From positions 1 to 21,274 of the forward strand of contig QMUF01000009.1 in NCBI GenBank assembly GCA_003663525.1: a stretch of DNA of 21,274 nucleotides, written 5' to 3'. The stretch is from Thermococci archaeon (GTDB lineage Archaea > Methanobacteriota_B > Thermococci > Thermococcales > Thermococcaceae). Under the pieces are notes generated by a model. The model did not search any database. It had not been told where the DNA came from and saw nothing but the letters and a program-made list of their open reading frames with translations. Of this stretch, positions 1 through 7,994 are shown in pieces (the stretch's first letter is position 1; each line of letters starts with the position of its first letter). The position numbers were made by a program, and so were the translations under genes.

Positions 1-930
1 GTAACACAAGTTGCAGATGAGTTTCCAGACCAGAAGTTCGCTATTGTCGATGGATTCATCCCAGATAAACCAAATGTTGTAAGCATCCTCTTCAAAGAAA
101 ATGAGGGTTCAGCTCTAATCGGAGCTTTAGCAGGATTAATAGCTGCAAACGATGGTAAAGACAAAGTAGGCGCTGTTCTCGGTATTGAAATTCCAGTGCT
201 TTACAAATTCGAAGGTGGTTATAGGTTTGGTGTTGCTTGGGCCGAAGATTATTACAAGCAAAAGACTGGAAAAGACGTCAACATTGATATCCTCTACACT
301 TACACAGGTTCATTCACAGACCCTGCAAAGGGTAAAACCGCAGCTCAAGCTCAGCTCGGACAAGGCGCTTGGGTGATTTACCAAATCGCAGGTGCTGTTG
401 GCCTCGGTGTATTTGATGCTGTTGACGAGTACCTTGAGAGTCAAGGAAAAGAGATGGGGCCACCATTTGCTGTTGGTGTTGATTCAGCACAAGATTGGAT
501 TAAACCAGGTGTAATAATAGCTTCAATGATGAAGAGAGTTGACGTTGGTGTCTACAGAGCTGTTGAAATGGCCGTCAAGGGCAACTGGCAAGGAGGAATA
601 ATGGAGCTTGGGCTTAACGAGCAGGGTGTTGGAGTAAGCACCATTGATGCTGTTAAGGAAATGTTCAACTCACTACCAGAAGACACAAAGCAACAAAAGC
701 TTGAAGAACTTAAACTCAGCAGCGAAGAAGAACTCTTTGCCAAGCTTGAAGAAACAAGAAACCAAATTCCAAGCTGGATTTGGGATGCAGTAACAGAACT
801 TGAGGAAAAAATCAAGAGTGGAGAAGTAAAAGTTCCAATGGCAACAACCAAAGATCAAATCGAAGCTATAAGAGCTGCCCAAACTTGGCAAGAAATGGAG
901 GAGCTAGCAAAGCAGTGGGAAAGTAGCTGA
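1..930 (+). CDS. BMP-family ABC transporter substrate-binding protein, 5'-partial
   Basis: The reading frame is open from base 1 to the TGA at 928-930, so the N-terminus (signal peptide and lipobox) lies outside the window; 309 codons are visible. The protein matches the basic membrane protein (BMP/PnrA-like) family, extracytoplasmic lipoproteins that bind nucleosides for ABC import. Visible hallmarks are GIEIPVLYKFEGGYRFGVAW, which follows KVGAVL and resembles the family's ligand-cleft segment, and the later GVDSAQDW followed by a VDVGVYRAV helix. The C-terminal ~75 residues are charged and helical, including SGEVKVP, a common near-terminal motif. The ATPase and two permease genes follow at once on the same strand, completing an importer. 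A nucleoside substrate is inferred from the family. The initial methionine at 196 is internal, not a real start. Confidence 0.9.
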   Translation, partial: VTQVADEFPDQKFAIVDGFIPDKPNVVSILFKENEGSALIGALAGLIAANDGKDKVGAVLGIEIPVLYKFEGGYRFGVAWAEDYYKQKTGKDVNIDILYTYTGSFTDPAKGKTAAQAQLGQGAWVIYQIAGAVGLGVFDAVDEYLESQGKEMGPPFAVGVDSAQDWIKPGVIIASMMKRVDVGVYRAVEMAVKGNWQGGIMELGLNEQGVGVSTIDAVKEMFNSLPEDTKQQKLEELKLSSEEELFAKLEETRNQIPSWIWDAVTELEEKIKSGEVKVPMATTKDQIEAIRAAQTWQEMEELAKQWESS

Positions 931-975
931 TCATCTCTTTCTATTTTAAATTTTACAAGCCTGGGAGGTGCATTT

Positions 976-2505
976 ATGGAAGAAGCTCCACTCATTAAAA
1001 TGGAGGGTATTGTCAAAATTTATCCAGATGGTACAAAGGCCTTGAAAGGTGTTGATCTTTCCGTAAGAAAAGGTGAGATTCATGGTTTATTAGGTGAGAA
1101 TGGAGCTGGAAAAACTACTTTGATGAAGATCCTCTCTGGAATGCTCCGTCCTACGGAGGGTAAAATCTTCGTTAATGGTAAAGAAGTGAGATTTAAGAGT
1201 CCTGCTGACGCTCTTGCAAATGGAATTGGTATGGTTCACCAGCACTTCACGCTGGTGGATGTTTTTGATGGCCTTCACAATATCATACTTGGAATGGAGG
1301 GACATGGCCTCTTCTCTAAGATAGATGTCGAAAAAGCAATGGAAAAACTACAAAAACTTATGGATGATTTAAATTTTCAAGTCCCTCTTGATGTTCCTGT
1401 AGAGACTCTCCCTGTTGGGGTTCAACAAAGAATTGAAATCCTAAAAACATTATATAGGGATGTTGATGTACTTATATTGGACGAACCAACTGCTGTACTA
1501 ACCCCTATAGAGGTTAAAGAACTCTTTGATGTTCTTAAAAAGCTAAAGGCCCAAGATAAAACAATTATCTTTATCAGTCATAAACTCAAAGAAGTTATGG
1601 AAATAACAGACAGAGTAACAGTACTTAGAAAGGGAGAAGTAATTGGAACCGTTAATACCAATGAAACATCCCCAAAAGAGCTCGCCAAAATGATGGTAGG
1701 AAGAGAAGTTGTTCTTAGGATAGAAAAACCTCCAAAAGAAGCAGAAAACCCTGTTTTGCAAGTCCAAGATTTATGGGTTAAAGGAGATAGAGACCAAGAT
1801 GCCGTAAAAGGATTAACATTCGAAGTGAAAGCCGGAGAGATCTTTGGAATAGCTGGTGTTGAAGGTAATGGGCAAACAGAACTTATAGAAGCAATAAGCG
1901 GACTGAGGAAAATTGAAAAAGGCAAAGTTATTCTCAATGGAAAAGACATCACTGGAAGACCTCCAAAAGAACTCTATGACCTTGGAGTGGCCCACATACC
2001 AGAGGATAGGATCCATATGGGTTTAGTATCAGAAATGAGTGTTGCTGAAAACTCCATACTTGGCCTTCACTGGAGAGAGACTTTTAGGGGACCTATTGGA
2101 ATGTTAAGGTGGAACAAAGCCAAAGAACACGCTACAAAGATCGTAAAGAATTTTGAAGTCTTAGTGCCAAGTATAGAGGCTCCTGTAAAGAGTTTAAGTG
2201 GAGGGAACCAACAAAAGCTCATCGTAGCAAGAGAGACCAGCAAGCAACCTGAATTCATAATTGCATCTCAACCCACGAGAGGCGTCGATGTTGCCTCAAC
2301 AGAATACATAAGGAATTACTTGATAAACCTCAGAAATGAGAATAAGGCCGTTCTTTTAGTTTCTGCAGATTTGGACGAGATTCTTCAGCTTAGTGATAGG
2401 ATGGCAATAATATACGAAGGGAAATTCGTAGGCATCGTTAAACCTGAAGAGGTTACCGAAGAGGAGATTGGACTAATGATGGGAGGTATTAAACATGAGA
2501 GTTGA
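976..2505 (+). CDS. ABC transporter ATP-binding protein, tandem-domain (nucleoside/sugar type)
   Basis: This 509-residue protein has two fused nucleotide-binding domains, the arrangement seen in RbsA-like and nucleoside (NupO/YufO-like) importers. Domain 1 has Walker A GENGAGKT (residues 40-47), an atypical signature LPVGVQQR and Walker B VLILDEP. Domain 2 has a degenerate Walker A (GVEGNGQTEL, no lysine), a canonical signature LSGGNQQK and a degenerate Walker B region (FIIASQPTRGVDV). Such asymmetry is usual in this class and implies one hydrolytic site. A strong GGAGGTG ribosome binding site (963-969) precedes the ATG by 6 bases. The gene follows the binding protein by 45 bp and overlaps the first permease by 11 bp, so translation is probably coupled. 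It energises import through the two permeases downstream. Confidence 0.93.
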   Translation: MEEAPLIKMEGIVKIYPDGTKALKGVDLSVRKGEIHGLLGENGAGKTTLMKILSGMLRPTEGKIFVNGKEVRFKSPADALANGIGMVHQHFTLVDVFDGLHNIILGMEGHGLFSKIDVEKAMEKLQKLMDDLNFQVPLDVPVETLPVGVQQRIEILKTLYRDVDVLILDEPTAVLTPIEVKELFDVLKKLKAQDKTIIFISHKLKEVMEITDRVTVLRKGEVIGTVNTNETSPKELAKMMVGREVVLRIEKPPKEAENPVLQVQDLWVKGDRDQDAVKGLTFEVKAGEIFGIAGVEGNGQTELIEAISGLRKIEKGKVILNGKDITGRPPKELYDLGVAHIPEDRIHMGLVSEMSVAENSILGLHWRETFRGPIGMLRWNKAKEHATKIVKNFEVLVPSIEAPVKSLSGGNQQKLIVARETSKQPEFIIASQPTRGVDVASTEYIRNYLINLRNENKAVLLVSADLDEILQLSDRMAIIYEGKFVGIVKPEEVTEEEIGLMMGGIKHES

Positions 2506-3526
2506 CATTAGAGGATTCATTAAACCCCTCATAGAAAGCCTGATTGCCATAGTAATAGGAATATTATTGGGGGCTATCATACTAGCATTTTCAGGATACA
2601 ATCCTATTAAGGCATATATTGCTCTCTTTGATGGTGCATTAGGCTCCAAATACGGATGGGCAATGACACTAAGTGCAACAACCCCCATGATCCTAACTGC
2701 ATTAACATTTGGACTCGGAGCAAGAACCGGCCTCTTCAACATAGGTGCCGAAGGAACAGTGTATTTCGGGGCTATAGCAGCACTCATTCTCACTAATATT
2801 TGGGGAAACATTTTAATGGGGCTTCTCGGTGGAATAATTGCTGGAATTGCTTGGATGGGCATTCCAGCATTTTTAAAAGTGTTCAGAGGTGTTAATGAGG
2901 TCGTCTCAACAATCATGTTAAATTGGATGGCCTATTTCCTCGCTTTATACATTGTACTCCAGAAAATACCCAATCCAGATGATCCAAACAAGACTATTGC
3001 AGTTCCATTAAGCGCAAGATTCCCCATAATAATAAGGGGGACAGAACTATCTTGGGCTTTTGCAATCTCAGTAATCGCAGCTGTGTTGGCTTACTATGTC
3101 CTTTGGCACACTACTCTCGGATATGAGCTGAGGGTCAGCGGATACAATGAAAGGGCAGCCCGTTATGCAGGTATAAACCCCAAAAAGGCTATTATATGGT
3201 CTTTCCTTATAGGAGGAATCACAAGCGGCCTTGCTGGTGCAGTTGAGGTTATGGGAAGACCCCCAAGTTATGCAATAAGCCAGGGAATGGCAAATATTTA
3301 TGGATATGGATTTGATGGAATTGGAGTCTCATTAGTCGGTAGGAATCATCCCTTAGGGATAATATTCAGTGGAATATTCTTTGGAATGCTTAAAGCCGGG
3401 GCTACAGCTATGCAAATAGAAGCAGGAGTTCCTTTAGAGATGGTTAGAATGGTCCAAGGAATCATAGTTGTTACAGTTGCTATCCCAGGAATTTTAGATC
3501 TCCTAAAAAGGGTGGTGAGAAAATGA
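2495..3526 (+). CDS. ABC transporter permease (BPD_transp_2 type, first of two)
   Basis: A 343-residue, very hydrophobic membrane protein of the branched-chain amino acid/ribose/nucleoside permease superfamily. Family-like segments include GLGARTGLFNIGAEG, the GANEVVSTIMLNW-like stretch (here VNEVVSTIMLNWMAYF) and GYELRVSGYNERAARYAGIN, which probably forms the cytoplasmic loop contacting the ATPase. The ATG at 2495 lies inside the end of the ATPase gene, with GGGAGGT at 2481-2487. The stop overlaps the next permease start in an ATGA. I infer it forms a heterodimeric channel with the next gene product, like the NupP/NupQ pairs of bacterial guanosine importers. The substrate is inferred only from the linked BMP protein. 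Confidence 0.92.
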   Translation: MRVDIRGFIKPLIESLIAIVIGILLGAIILAFSGYNPIKAYIALFDGALGSKYGWAMTLSATTPMILTALTFGLGARTGLFNIGAEGTVYFGAIAALILTNIWGNILMGLLGGIIAGIAWMGIPAFLKVFRGVNEVVSTIMLNWMAYFLALYIVLQKIPNPDDPNKTIAVPLSARFPIIIRGTELSWAFAISVIAAVLAYYVLWHTTLGYELRVSGYNERAARYAGINPKKAIIWSFLIGGITSGLAGAVEVMGRPPSYAISQGMANIYGYGFDGIGVSLVGRNHPLGIIFSGIFFGMLKAGATAMQIEAGVPLEMVRMVQGIIVVTVAIPGILDLLKRVVRK

Positions 3527-4428
3527 TGGACACAGCCCTTTCAATACTTATAGGAGCCTTGACAGCTATGGTACCACTTGTGCTTACAAGCGTTGGAGCT
3601 ACAGTTAGTGAGAGAGCAGGTGTAGTTAACATAGGCTATGAAGGAATACTACTCATGAGTGCATTCTTTGGAGCAATGTTTGCGGAGATTAGTGGTAGTC
3701 CTTGGATCGGCCTAATTGGAGGAGCATTTATTGGAATGCTACTTGGAATGCTTCACGGTTTTATTACCGTTTATTTGAAGGGTGATCACGTTATTCCTGG
3801 TATAGGTGTGAACTTGCTGGCCTTGGGTGTTGTGGCTTTCGGAATCCCTGCATACTGGGGAACTGCAGGACAGCATCAAGTCCCCTCAAACTTCAGAATA
3901 GCCCCAATAATAAAGACTGCTTATGGAAGTTTAAGCCCAATGGTTCTTATAACAATAGTGATAGTAGTTTTAACTCACTGGGTACTCTTTAGAACACCTT
4001 TGGGCCTCAGAATAAGATCAGTAGGCGAAAATCCAGAAGCCGCGGATGCACTGGGTATAAACGTAGAACGCTATAGATTTTTAGCTACGGTTTACGGAGC
4101 AACTCTTGCAGGACTTGGTGGAGCCTTCATGAGTGTCGATTGGCTTGGTACCGTTACAAAACAGCTCTCAGCAGGTAGAGGTTTCATAGCACTGGCAAAT
4201 ATGGTATTCAGCGGATGGAATCCATTAAGGGCTCTTTTAGGTGGATTTATCTTTGGATTCTTCGATAATCTTTCAGTATGGGTAAGAACAAACCCAACAG
4301 TTCAGGAAATTATTCCATGGCAGTTTGTGGCAACTCTTCCGTATTTAGTAACCCTGATTATAGTCGCAGGAATAATAGGCAGAGTAAGAGCACCAAAAGC
4401 CGACGGAAAACCATACAAGAGGGAATAA
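3523..4428 (+). CDS. ABC transporter permease (BPD_transp_2 type, second of two)
   Basis: A 301-residue multi-pass membrane protein, the shorter partner of the preceding permease. Its segments VSERAGVVNIGYEGILLMSA and GLRIRSVGENPEAADALGIN match the NupQ/YufQ-like permeases and their coupling loop. The ATG at 3523 overlaps the previous stop in ATGA; a second ATG at 3526 is a possible start one codon later. This is the last gene of the operon. A seven-T run follows its stop immediately and overlaps the end of the convergent gene on the other strand. Confidence 0.92.
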   Translation: MMDTALSILIGALTAMVPLVLTSVGATVSERAGVVNIGYEGILLMSAFFGAMFAEISGSPWIGLIGGAFIGMLLGMLHGFITVYLKGDHVIPGIGVNLLALGVVAFGIPAYWGTAGQHQVPSNFRIAPIIKTAYGSLSPMVLITIVIVVLTHWVLFRTPLGLRIRSVGENPEAADALGINVERYRFLATVYGATLAGLGGAFMSVDWLGTVTKQLSAGRGFIALANMVFSGWNPLRALLGGFIFGFFDNLSVWVRTNPTVQEIIPWQFVATLPYLVTLIIVAGIIGRVRAPKADGKPYKRE

Positions 4429-4429
4429 C

Positions 4430-4448
4430 TTTTTTTCATTTCTTTATT
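4430..4448 (+). terminator. Oligo-T terminator of the nucleoside ABC operon
   Basis: Seven consecutive T (4430-4436) are followed by a T-rich stretch directly after the TAA of the last permease. Archaeal RNA polymerase terminates at such T tracts without needing a hairpin. The tract overlaps the 3' end of the convergent metal-binding-protein gene. Confidence 0.5.
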
Positions 4449-5407
4449 ATTACTCCAAATGCAGTTCCGAGGGTCACCCCCACTATAAAGGCCAATATGA
4501 TGTAAGTTGTGTTTAAGCTTTGTTGTGAAGGAACTTCCTGGGGAACATAAGTTCTAAAAGCTGAGACTATATTTGCTGAATTCTGGATAAGAACTTCTGT
4601 GTATTCTTTTTCACTCCATATTGTGGAAATGCCAATTGTTGGGACTCCAGTTTTTCTGGAAAGTTCAAGCACAGCATTTTTCAATGATTCTGGTGAATCC
4701 GTAGAGTAAACTATTACATCAACAGTTTTTACCATTTCCAAAAGTTCATCAACACTTTTAGCTGGAATCTCCTCTTCAGGCTTTATTGAAGCAATAACCT
4801 CAATCCCTATCCATTCCAATGCATATTGTTGAGAAGGGAGTTCAATTATGGCTTGTTTTTCACTTAAATTCATTTTTTGATATGTCAAAATAATTGTCTC
4901 AACCTTTGCCTTAAATAACGAGTACTGGGCCTCAAAGATATTTTGCCCAGAATAATGTGTTTTTAAAGCTTCTTTTGTTGCTTCAGCAATTGCAAGAGCA
5001 TTATAAGGATCCAGCCAAATACCATGAGGATTGTACTTGTTATTATACCATCTCTCAGGCAAATAACGGAAACCATACCTCTGATAATCCTCTATTCCAA
5101 GAACCTCCCCTTTTAAGATACCCTCTTTTTCAAGCTCCTCTATTTTCTCTTCGAGGGGCAAGTGGCCAATTGTAACTATAACATCCGCTTTTTGAATTTT
5201 TTCAATCTGCTCTGGTGTGAGCTGATACTGGTGTGGATCCACGCCTGGAGGAACAAGATATTCTACCTGAACACTTTCACCAAAAGCTTCTCTAACTATC
5301 TCTGCTATTGGTGCTATACTTGTAATTACTAGAGGCTTCTCTTGAGCAAGTGTGAAAGATAAAGGGGAGATTAAAAAGATTATTAGTATTAGTACCATCT
5401 TTCTCAT
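4436..5407 (-). CDS. ZnuA-like metal ABC transporter substrate-binding protein, membrane-anchored
   Basis: A 323-residue protein with an N-terminal signal sequence (hydrophobic residues 4-21, cleavage likely after TLA), a cluster A-I type binding domain and a C-terminal membrane helix (TYIILAFIVGVTLGTAF) before two lysines. The C-terminal anchor is common in archaeal binding proteins. Family marks are TSIAPIAEIV, the first metal histidine in VDPHQY (His59) and the second in NPHGIWLDP. The third expected histidine is not evident: the matching stretch reads ELPSQQYALEWIGIEV. There is no histidine-rich loop, and no metal-transporter ATPase or permease gene beside it, so the substrate and partner are unknown. 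A GGGTGG ribosome binding site lies about 8 bases upstream of the ATG. The gene is convergent with the nucleoside operon at 7 bp. Confidence 0.82.
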   Translation of the reverse strand: MRKMVLILIIFLISPLSFTLAQEKPLVITSIAPIAEIVREAFGESVQVEYLVPPGVDPHQYQLTPEQIEKIQKADVIVTIGHLPLEEKIEELEKEGILKGEVLGIEDYQRYGFRYLPERWYNNKYNPHGIWLDPYNALAIAEATKEALKTHYSGQNIFEAQYSLFKAKVETIILTYQKMNLSEKQAIIELPSQQYALEWIGIEVIASIKPEEEIPAKSVDELLEMVKTVDVIVYSTDSPESLKNAVLELSRKTGVPTIGISTIWSEKEYTEVLIQNSANIVSAFRTYVPQEVPSQQSLNTTYIILAFIVGVTLGTAFGVIIKK

Positions 5408-5438
5408 TATTAGGCCACCCTAATAAAATTGATATTGT

Positions 5439-5452
5439 AGGTTTTAAAACCT
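5439..5452 (-). promoter_or_regulatory. Palindromic promoter of the metal-binding-protein gene
   Basis: A perfect 14-bp palindrome, AGGTTTTAAAACCT, contains the TATA-like TTTTAAAA at 5442-5449, centred 38 bp from the ATG at 5407, the usual distance for an archaeal promoter with a short leader. The flanking AAAGG fits a BRE. Because the palindrome covers the TATA element, it could also be a repressor site, but no regulator is identified. Confidence 0.45.
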
Positions 5453-5505
5453 TTTTAAAAGTGAAAGTTAAAATCTCCACATTCCTTCCCAAGGGCTCAA
5501 GCTTC

Positions 5506-5522
5506 AAAAGAAAAAATAAACT
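5506..5522 (-). terminator. T-rich terminator after the 109-residue gene
   Basis: On the minus strand this reads as a T-rich tract with a six-T run, about 45-60 bases beyond the stop of the small gene. It is the likely end of the phosphoribosyltransferase transcript and lies upstream of the next minus-strand promoter. Confidence 0.4.
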
Positions 5523-5563
5523 ATCAAATATACTGGAAGGATCAACGAAGATGGATTTTACAT

Positions 5564-5893
5564 TCAATCGTAGCCATTATTCTTTCCATTCTTTATGTAC
5601 GGCTTTCCTATTGCTATACTGAAGCCTTTAAATGAGTCATCCTTTCGATGGAACTCTATAGCTAATGGCAGATTATTATCTTCATTTATCACTATCCTCA
5701 CGATTCTAGCCCTTGAATGATCATTTAAGTAGTCTTCCTTTAGTTTATCATAGTTCTCTAGAGTTTCATTTATTACATCTTCATGCATGCCGTAAATTTC
5801 CCTGGAATAGTTGCTGTGCCCTTTTATTGATTTTATCATATCCTCCTTATCCAAAGGTACCACAACCTTAGGCTTTGCGCCAAGATTGCCCAT
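5564..5893 (-). CDS. Hypothetical protein, 109 residues
   Basis: I do not recognise this gene. It encodes a small, soluble, charged protein with no signal peptide or membrane segment. The central part (DVINETLENYDKLKEDYL) looks helical, followed by strand-like stretches (RARIVRIVINED, LPLAIEFHRKD, GFSIAIGKP). The ATG at 5893 overlaps the end of the upstream phosphoribosyltransferase gene by 26 bp in another frame, suggesting one transcript and coupled translation. The start is uncertain: no good ribosome binding site precedes this ATG. A GTG at 5863 (just past the upstream stop) or the ATG at 5839 are alternatives, though GGAGG sits only 2 bases before the latter. A role linked to nucleotide metabolism would be pure inference from position. 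Confidence 0.6.
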   Translation of the reverse strand: MGNLGAKPKVVVPLDKEDMIKSIKGHSNYSREIYGMHEDVINETLENYDKLKEDYLNDHSRARIVRIVINEDNNLPLAIEFHRKDDSFKGFSIAIGKPYIKNGKNNGYD

Positions 5894-6515
5894 CCAATTT
5901 AAATATCTTTCTCATCTGGGCAAATTTTAATGCTTCCTCCAATTTATCTTTAGGAACCTCCATCCCATGGAGCTCTTTAAACAATTCTATTATTTCATCC
6001 GAAGTAAGAGATTCTTTTTCTTCAAAGAGATTGTTTACAAGGTTTATCATATCCTCAACGAAGTTCCAAGGGAAGACTATCCAAGCCCAGTCAATTTCCT
6101 CTCCAAAGTAATCTGGCCTGAATTTTGAGGTTTTTATTACCAACAGAGCGGCAACTTTAATTTCAGCTGGATTTTTACTCTCAACATAGTTCTTTGCTAG
6201 AGTAAGGCTCTCTCCAGTGTCAGCTATATCATCCACTATTAAAACTTTCTTGCCTTCAAAGTCATACTGAGTACCGTATTTTAACCTTGCTTTCCCATCT
6301 GGAGTTGCTGTAACTCCCCAGTGTTCCACTTTAACACTCACAAGCTCTTTAATGCCAAGGTAGTCACAGTATAGTCTTGCTGCTATCCAACCTCCTCTTG
6401 CAAGCCCAACAACAACATCTGGAATCCAATTTTCTTTAAGAACCTTTATTGAACCTTCTTTTGCCCACCTTTCTATATCATCCCAAGAAGCCAAGTATGC
6501 TGGAAACTTTTTCAT
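5868..6515 (-). CDS. Purine-type phosphoribosyltransferase family protein
   Basis: A 215-residue cytoplasmic type I phosphoribosyltransferase. The PRPP-binding loop is VLIVDDIADTGES (residues 91-103) and a pyrophosphate-loop-like GLARGGW lies at 37-43, close to bacterial xanthine-guanine phosphoribosyltransferases. Such enzymes convert a free purine base plus PRPP to the mononucleotide; which base is used cannot be read from the sequence. About 75 residues after the core (from FPWNFVEDMINLV) form a helical, winged-helix-like extension, so binding of another macromolecule is possible but unproven. AAGGGA lies just upstream of the ATG, and a BRE/TATA at 6547-6560 sits at the right distance. It probably forms an operon with the overlapping small gene. 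The nearby nucleoside importer supports a salvage role. Confidence 0.85.
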   Translation of the reverse strand: MKKFPAYLASWDDIERWAKEGSIKVLKENWIPDVVVGLARGGWIAARLYCDYLGIKELVSVKVEHWGVTATPDGKARLKYGTQYDFEGKKVLIVDDIADTGESLTLAKNYVESKNPAEIKVAALLVIKTSKFRPDYFGEEIDWAWIVFPWNFVEDMINLVNNLFEEKESLTSDEIIELFKELHGMEVPKDKLEEALKFAQMRKIFKLDGQSWRKA

Positions 6516-6546
6516 GATTTCCCTTACTGACGTTAGTAGGGAAGTA

Positions 6547-6560
6547 ATATTTAAGCTTTT
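6547..6560 (-). promoter_or_regulatory. Promoter of the phosphoribosyltransferase gene
   Basis: On the minus strand AAAAGC (BRE-like) precedes TTAAATAT (6547-6554), centred 36 bp from the ATG. Several genes in this window have the same spacing. Confidence 0.55.
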
Positions 6561-6565
6561 CCCAC

Positions 6566-6586
6566 AGAAAGAAAAGAAAAAGAAAA
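6566..6586 (-). terminator. T-rich terminator after the M20 peptidase gene
   Basis: Immediately after the TAG stop the minus strand carries about 20 bases of almost unbroken T with a few C, including a five-T run. This fits archaeal intrinsic termination and separates the gene from the next promoter. Confidence 0.55.
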
Positions 6587-7912
6587 CTAAAATTGACCCT
6601 TAATAAGTCTCAGTGCAACCTCTTTGTACACCTCAGGCAACACTCTAAGGGATTCAATGTCCACATATTCATTAGGCCCATGAATATTCCCACCTTTGGG
6701 CCCAAAATCTATCGCCTTGACTCCATAAGGTGTGAAAAATCTTGAATCAGCCGCTCCAGGCCCTTCTACAGGCTCCGCTTTCTGATCAAACTCCTCGAGT
6801 ATTTTTAGCATTGTTGTCACTATTTTCTCTTCTGGATGTGTAAAAAGATAACCGGCTTTTTCATTACTTCTAATCGTGATTTCTGCATTAGGAATGTTGA
6901 ATCTGATAATCTCTTTCAAAATCATTTCGATAGCCTCCTGAGAATAACTCATCGCCCTTATATCCAGCCTTAGAACGTGTTTATCCCCCTGATAAGAATA
7001 TAGGTTGGGCGTAATGGAGACACCATAATCACTGTACTTTTCAGTCTTTATTGGGGCCCTCACAAGAGGTATTATAGCTTTCAAAAGCCTTGTCAATCCA
7101 AGATCTACCTCAATCTCTTCCCCATCACCCACTTCAAGATATTTAAGGGTCACTTCACTCGGTACAACGTTTCCCTTTAAGAATTTGCCTTCAAGAGAGA
7201 CAACTAAAACATTACTATTCCTTAGGAAATGGGAAACAGCTATCATTGGATGAGCATCGACCCCTGGAAGGAAATAAGCAGCATGCCTCGTTTCAACTAT
7301 AGGAGTGTTTATTCTAAACGTTCGCTTCTTTAAAGTCCCTTTAAGTTTAACTTTTTCTGAAGGCATGCTTATTGTAACTCCAAAGCCTTTTCTTCTTCGA
7401 ATAATTGGTTTCATGCCAATCCCATCAGCGTTTATCATATATTCGGACAGTTTACCCTCATTTCTAAGTTTCTCCGCAATGTGCATAGCTAAGACCCCAC
7501 CTATCTCTTCATCCCCTGTAACTGCAAAGAGAACTTTTCCCTCAAGGTCCATCTTCGATAATTCCTTAATAGCCAGCATTACTGAGGCAACATTTCCCTT
7601 ATCATCGGCACTTCCTCTCCCATATGCCTTATTGCCCTTTATCACTAATTTAAATGGCTCTGTATTCCATTCCTCCCTGTTTACAGGTACAACATCAAAA
7701 TGGGCCATAAAAAGGATTTTTGGTTTTCCATCCCCTATTTCACCGTAAACGGCGTAGTATCCATCCTTCTCGATCAGCTCAGTCTCAATGCCCCATGAAG
7801 AGAGGATGTCCATTACAAATTTGGGGCAGTCTTTAGAGGGCTTAATCCCTTTTACTGGATCGTTTACCGTTTCAAACTCCACAAGTTCTGAGAGAAGTTC
7901 CAATATTTTCAT
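6587..7912 (-). CDS. M20-family metallopeptidase (dipeptidase/deacylase type)
   Basis: A 441-residue cytoplasmic enzyme of the M20 dinuclear-metal hydrolase family, which cleaves dipeptides or N-acyl amino acids. Metal and catalytic motifs are visible: MAHFDVVP (His71, Asp73), GRGSADDKG (bridging Asp103), TGDEEIGG (catalytic Glu135, metal Glu136), NADG (Asp163) and a late HGPNEYV histidine. Residues ~170-370 replace or expand the usual dimerisation domain (contains GVDAHPMIAVSHFL). I chose the ATG at 7912 over in-frame ATGs at 7924 and 7936. The TATA at 7945-7952 predicts transcription starting near 7922-7925, so 7936 would lie upstream of the mRNA, and GGTGTGG precedes 7912. The substrate is not predictable; known family members include peptidase V/CPG2-like and ArgE/DapE-like enzymes. 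Confidence 0.88.
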   Translation of the reverse strand: MKILELLSELVEFETVNDPVKGIKPSKDCPKFVMDILSSWGIETELIEKDGYYAVYGEIGDGKPKILFMAHFDVVPVNREEWNTEPFKLVIKGNKAYGRGSADDKGNVASVMLAIKELSKMDLEGKVLFAVTGDEEIGGVLAMHIAEKLRNEGKLSEYMINADGIGMKPIIRRRKGFGVTISMPSEKVKLKGTLKKRTFRINTPIVETRHAAYFLPGVDAHPMIAVSHFLRNSNVLVVSLEGKFLKGNVVPSEVTLKYLEVGDGEEIEVDLGLTRLLKAIIPLVRAPIKTEKYSDYGVSITPNLYSYQGDKHVLRLDIRAMSYSQEAIEMILKEIIRFNIPNAEITIRSNEKAGYLFTHPEEKIVTTMLKILEEFDQKAEPVEGPGAADSRFFTPYGVKAIDFGPKGGNIHGPNEYVDIESLRVLPEVYKEVALRLIKGQF

Positions 7913-7944
7913 AGTCCACACCATTAAGATTTTCATCGAAATGA

Positions 7945-7958
7945 TATTTAAAAATTGC
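7945..7958 (-). promoter_or_regulatory. Promoter of the M20 peptidase gene
   Basis: The minus strand has TTTAAATA (7945-7952), preceded by GCAATT. It is centred about 37 bp from the ATG at 7912 and lies between the cysS terminator tract and the gene. It helps rule out the upstream ATG at 7936. Confidence 0.5.
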
Positions 7959-7975
7959 TAAAGTAAAATACCATC

Positions 7976-7994
7976 TTGAAAAGAAATTAAAAAG
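7976..7994 (-). terminator. T-rich terminator after cysS
   Basis: Right after the TAG stop of cysS the minus strand reads CTTTTTAATTTCTTTT, with runs of five and four T. Confidence 0.45.

Noticed and set aside
1798..2505. Degenerate Walker motifs in the second ATPase domain of the nucleoside importer
   Set aside because: One degenerate nucleotide-binding site is normal in RbsA-like double ATPases, so this is not a sign of decay.
7913..7936. Upstream ATGs at 7936 and 7924 for the M20 peptidase
   Set aside because: The TATA position predicts transcription starting near 7922-7925, and the GGTGTGG site serves the ATG at 7912.
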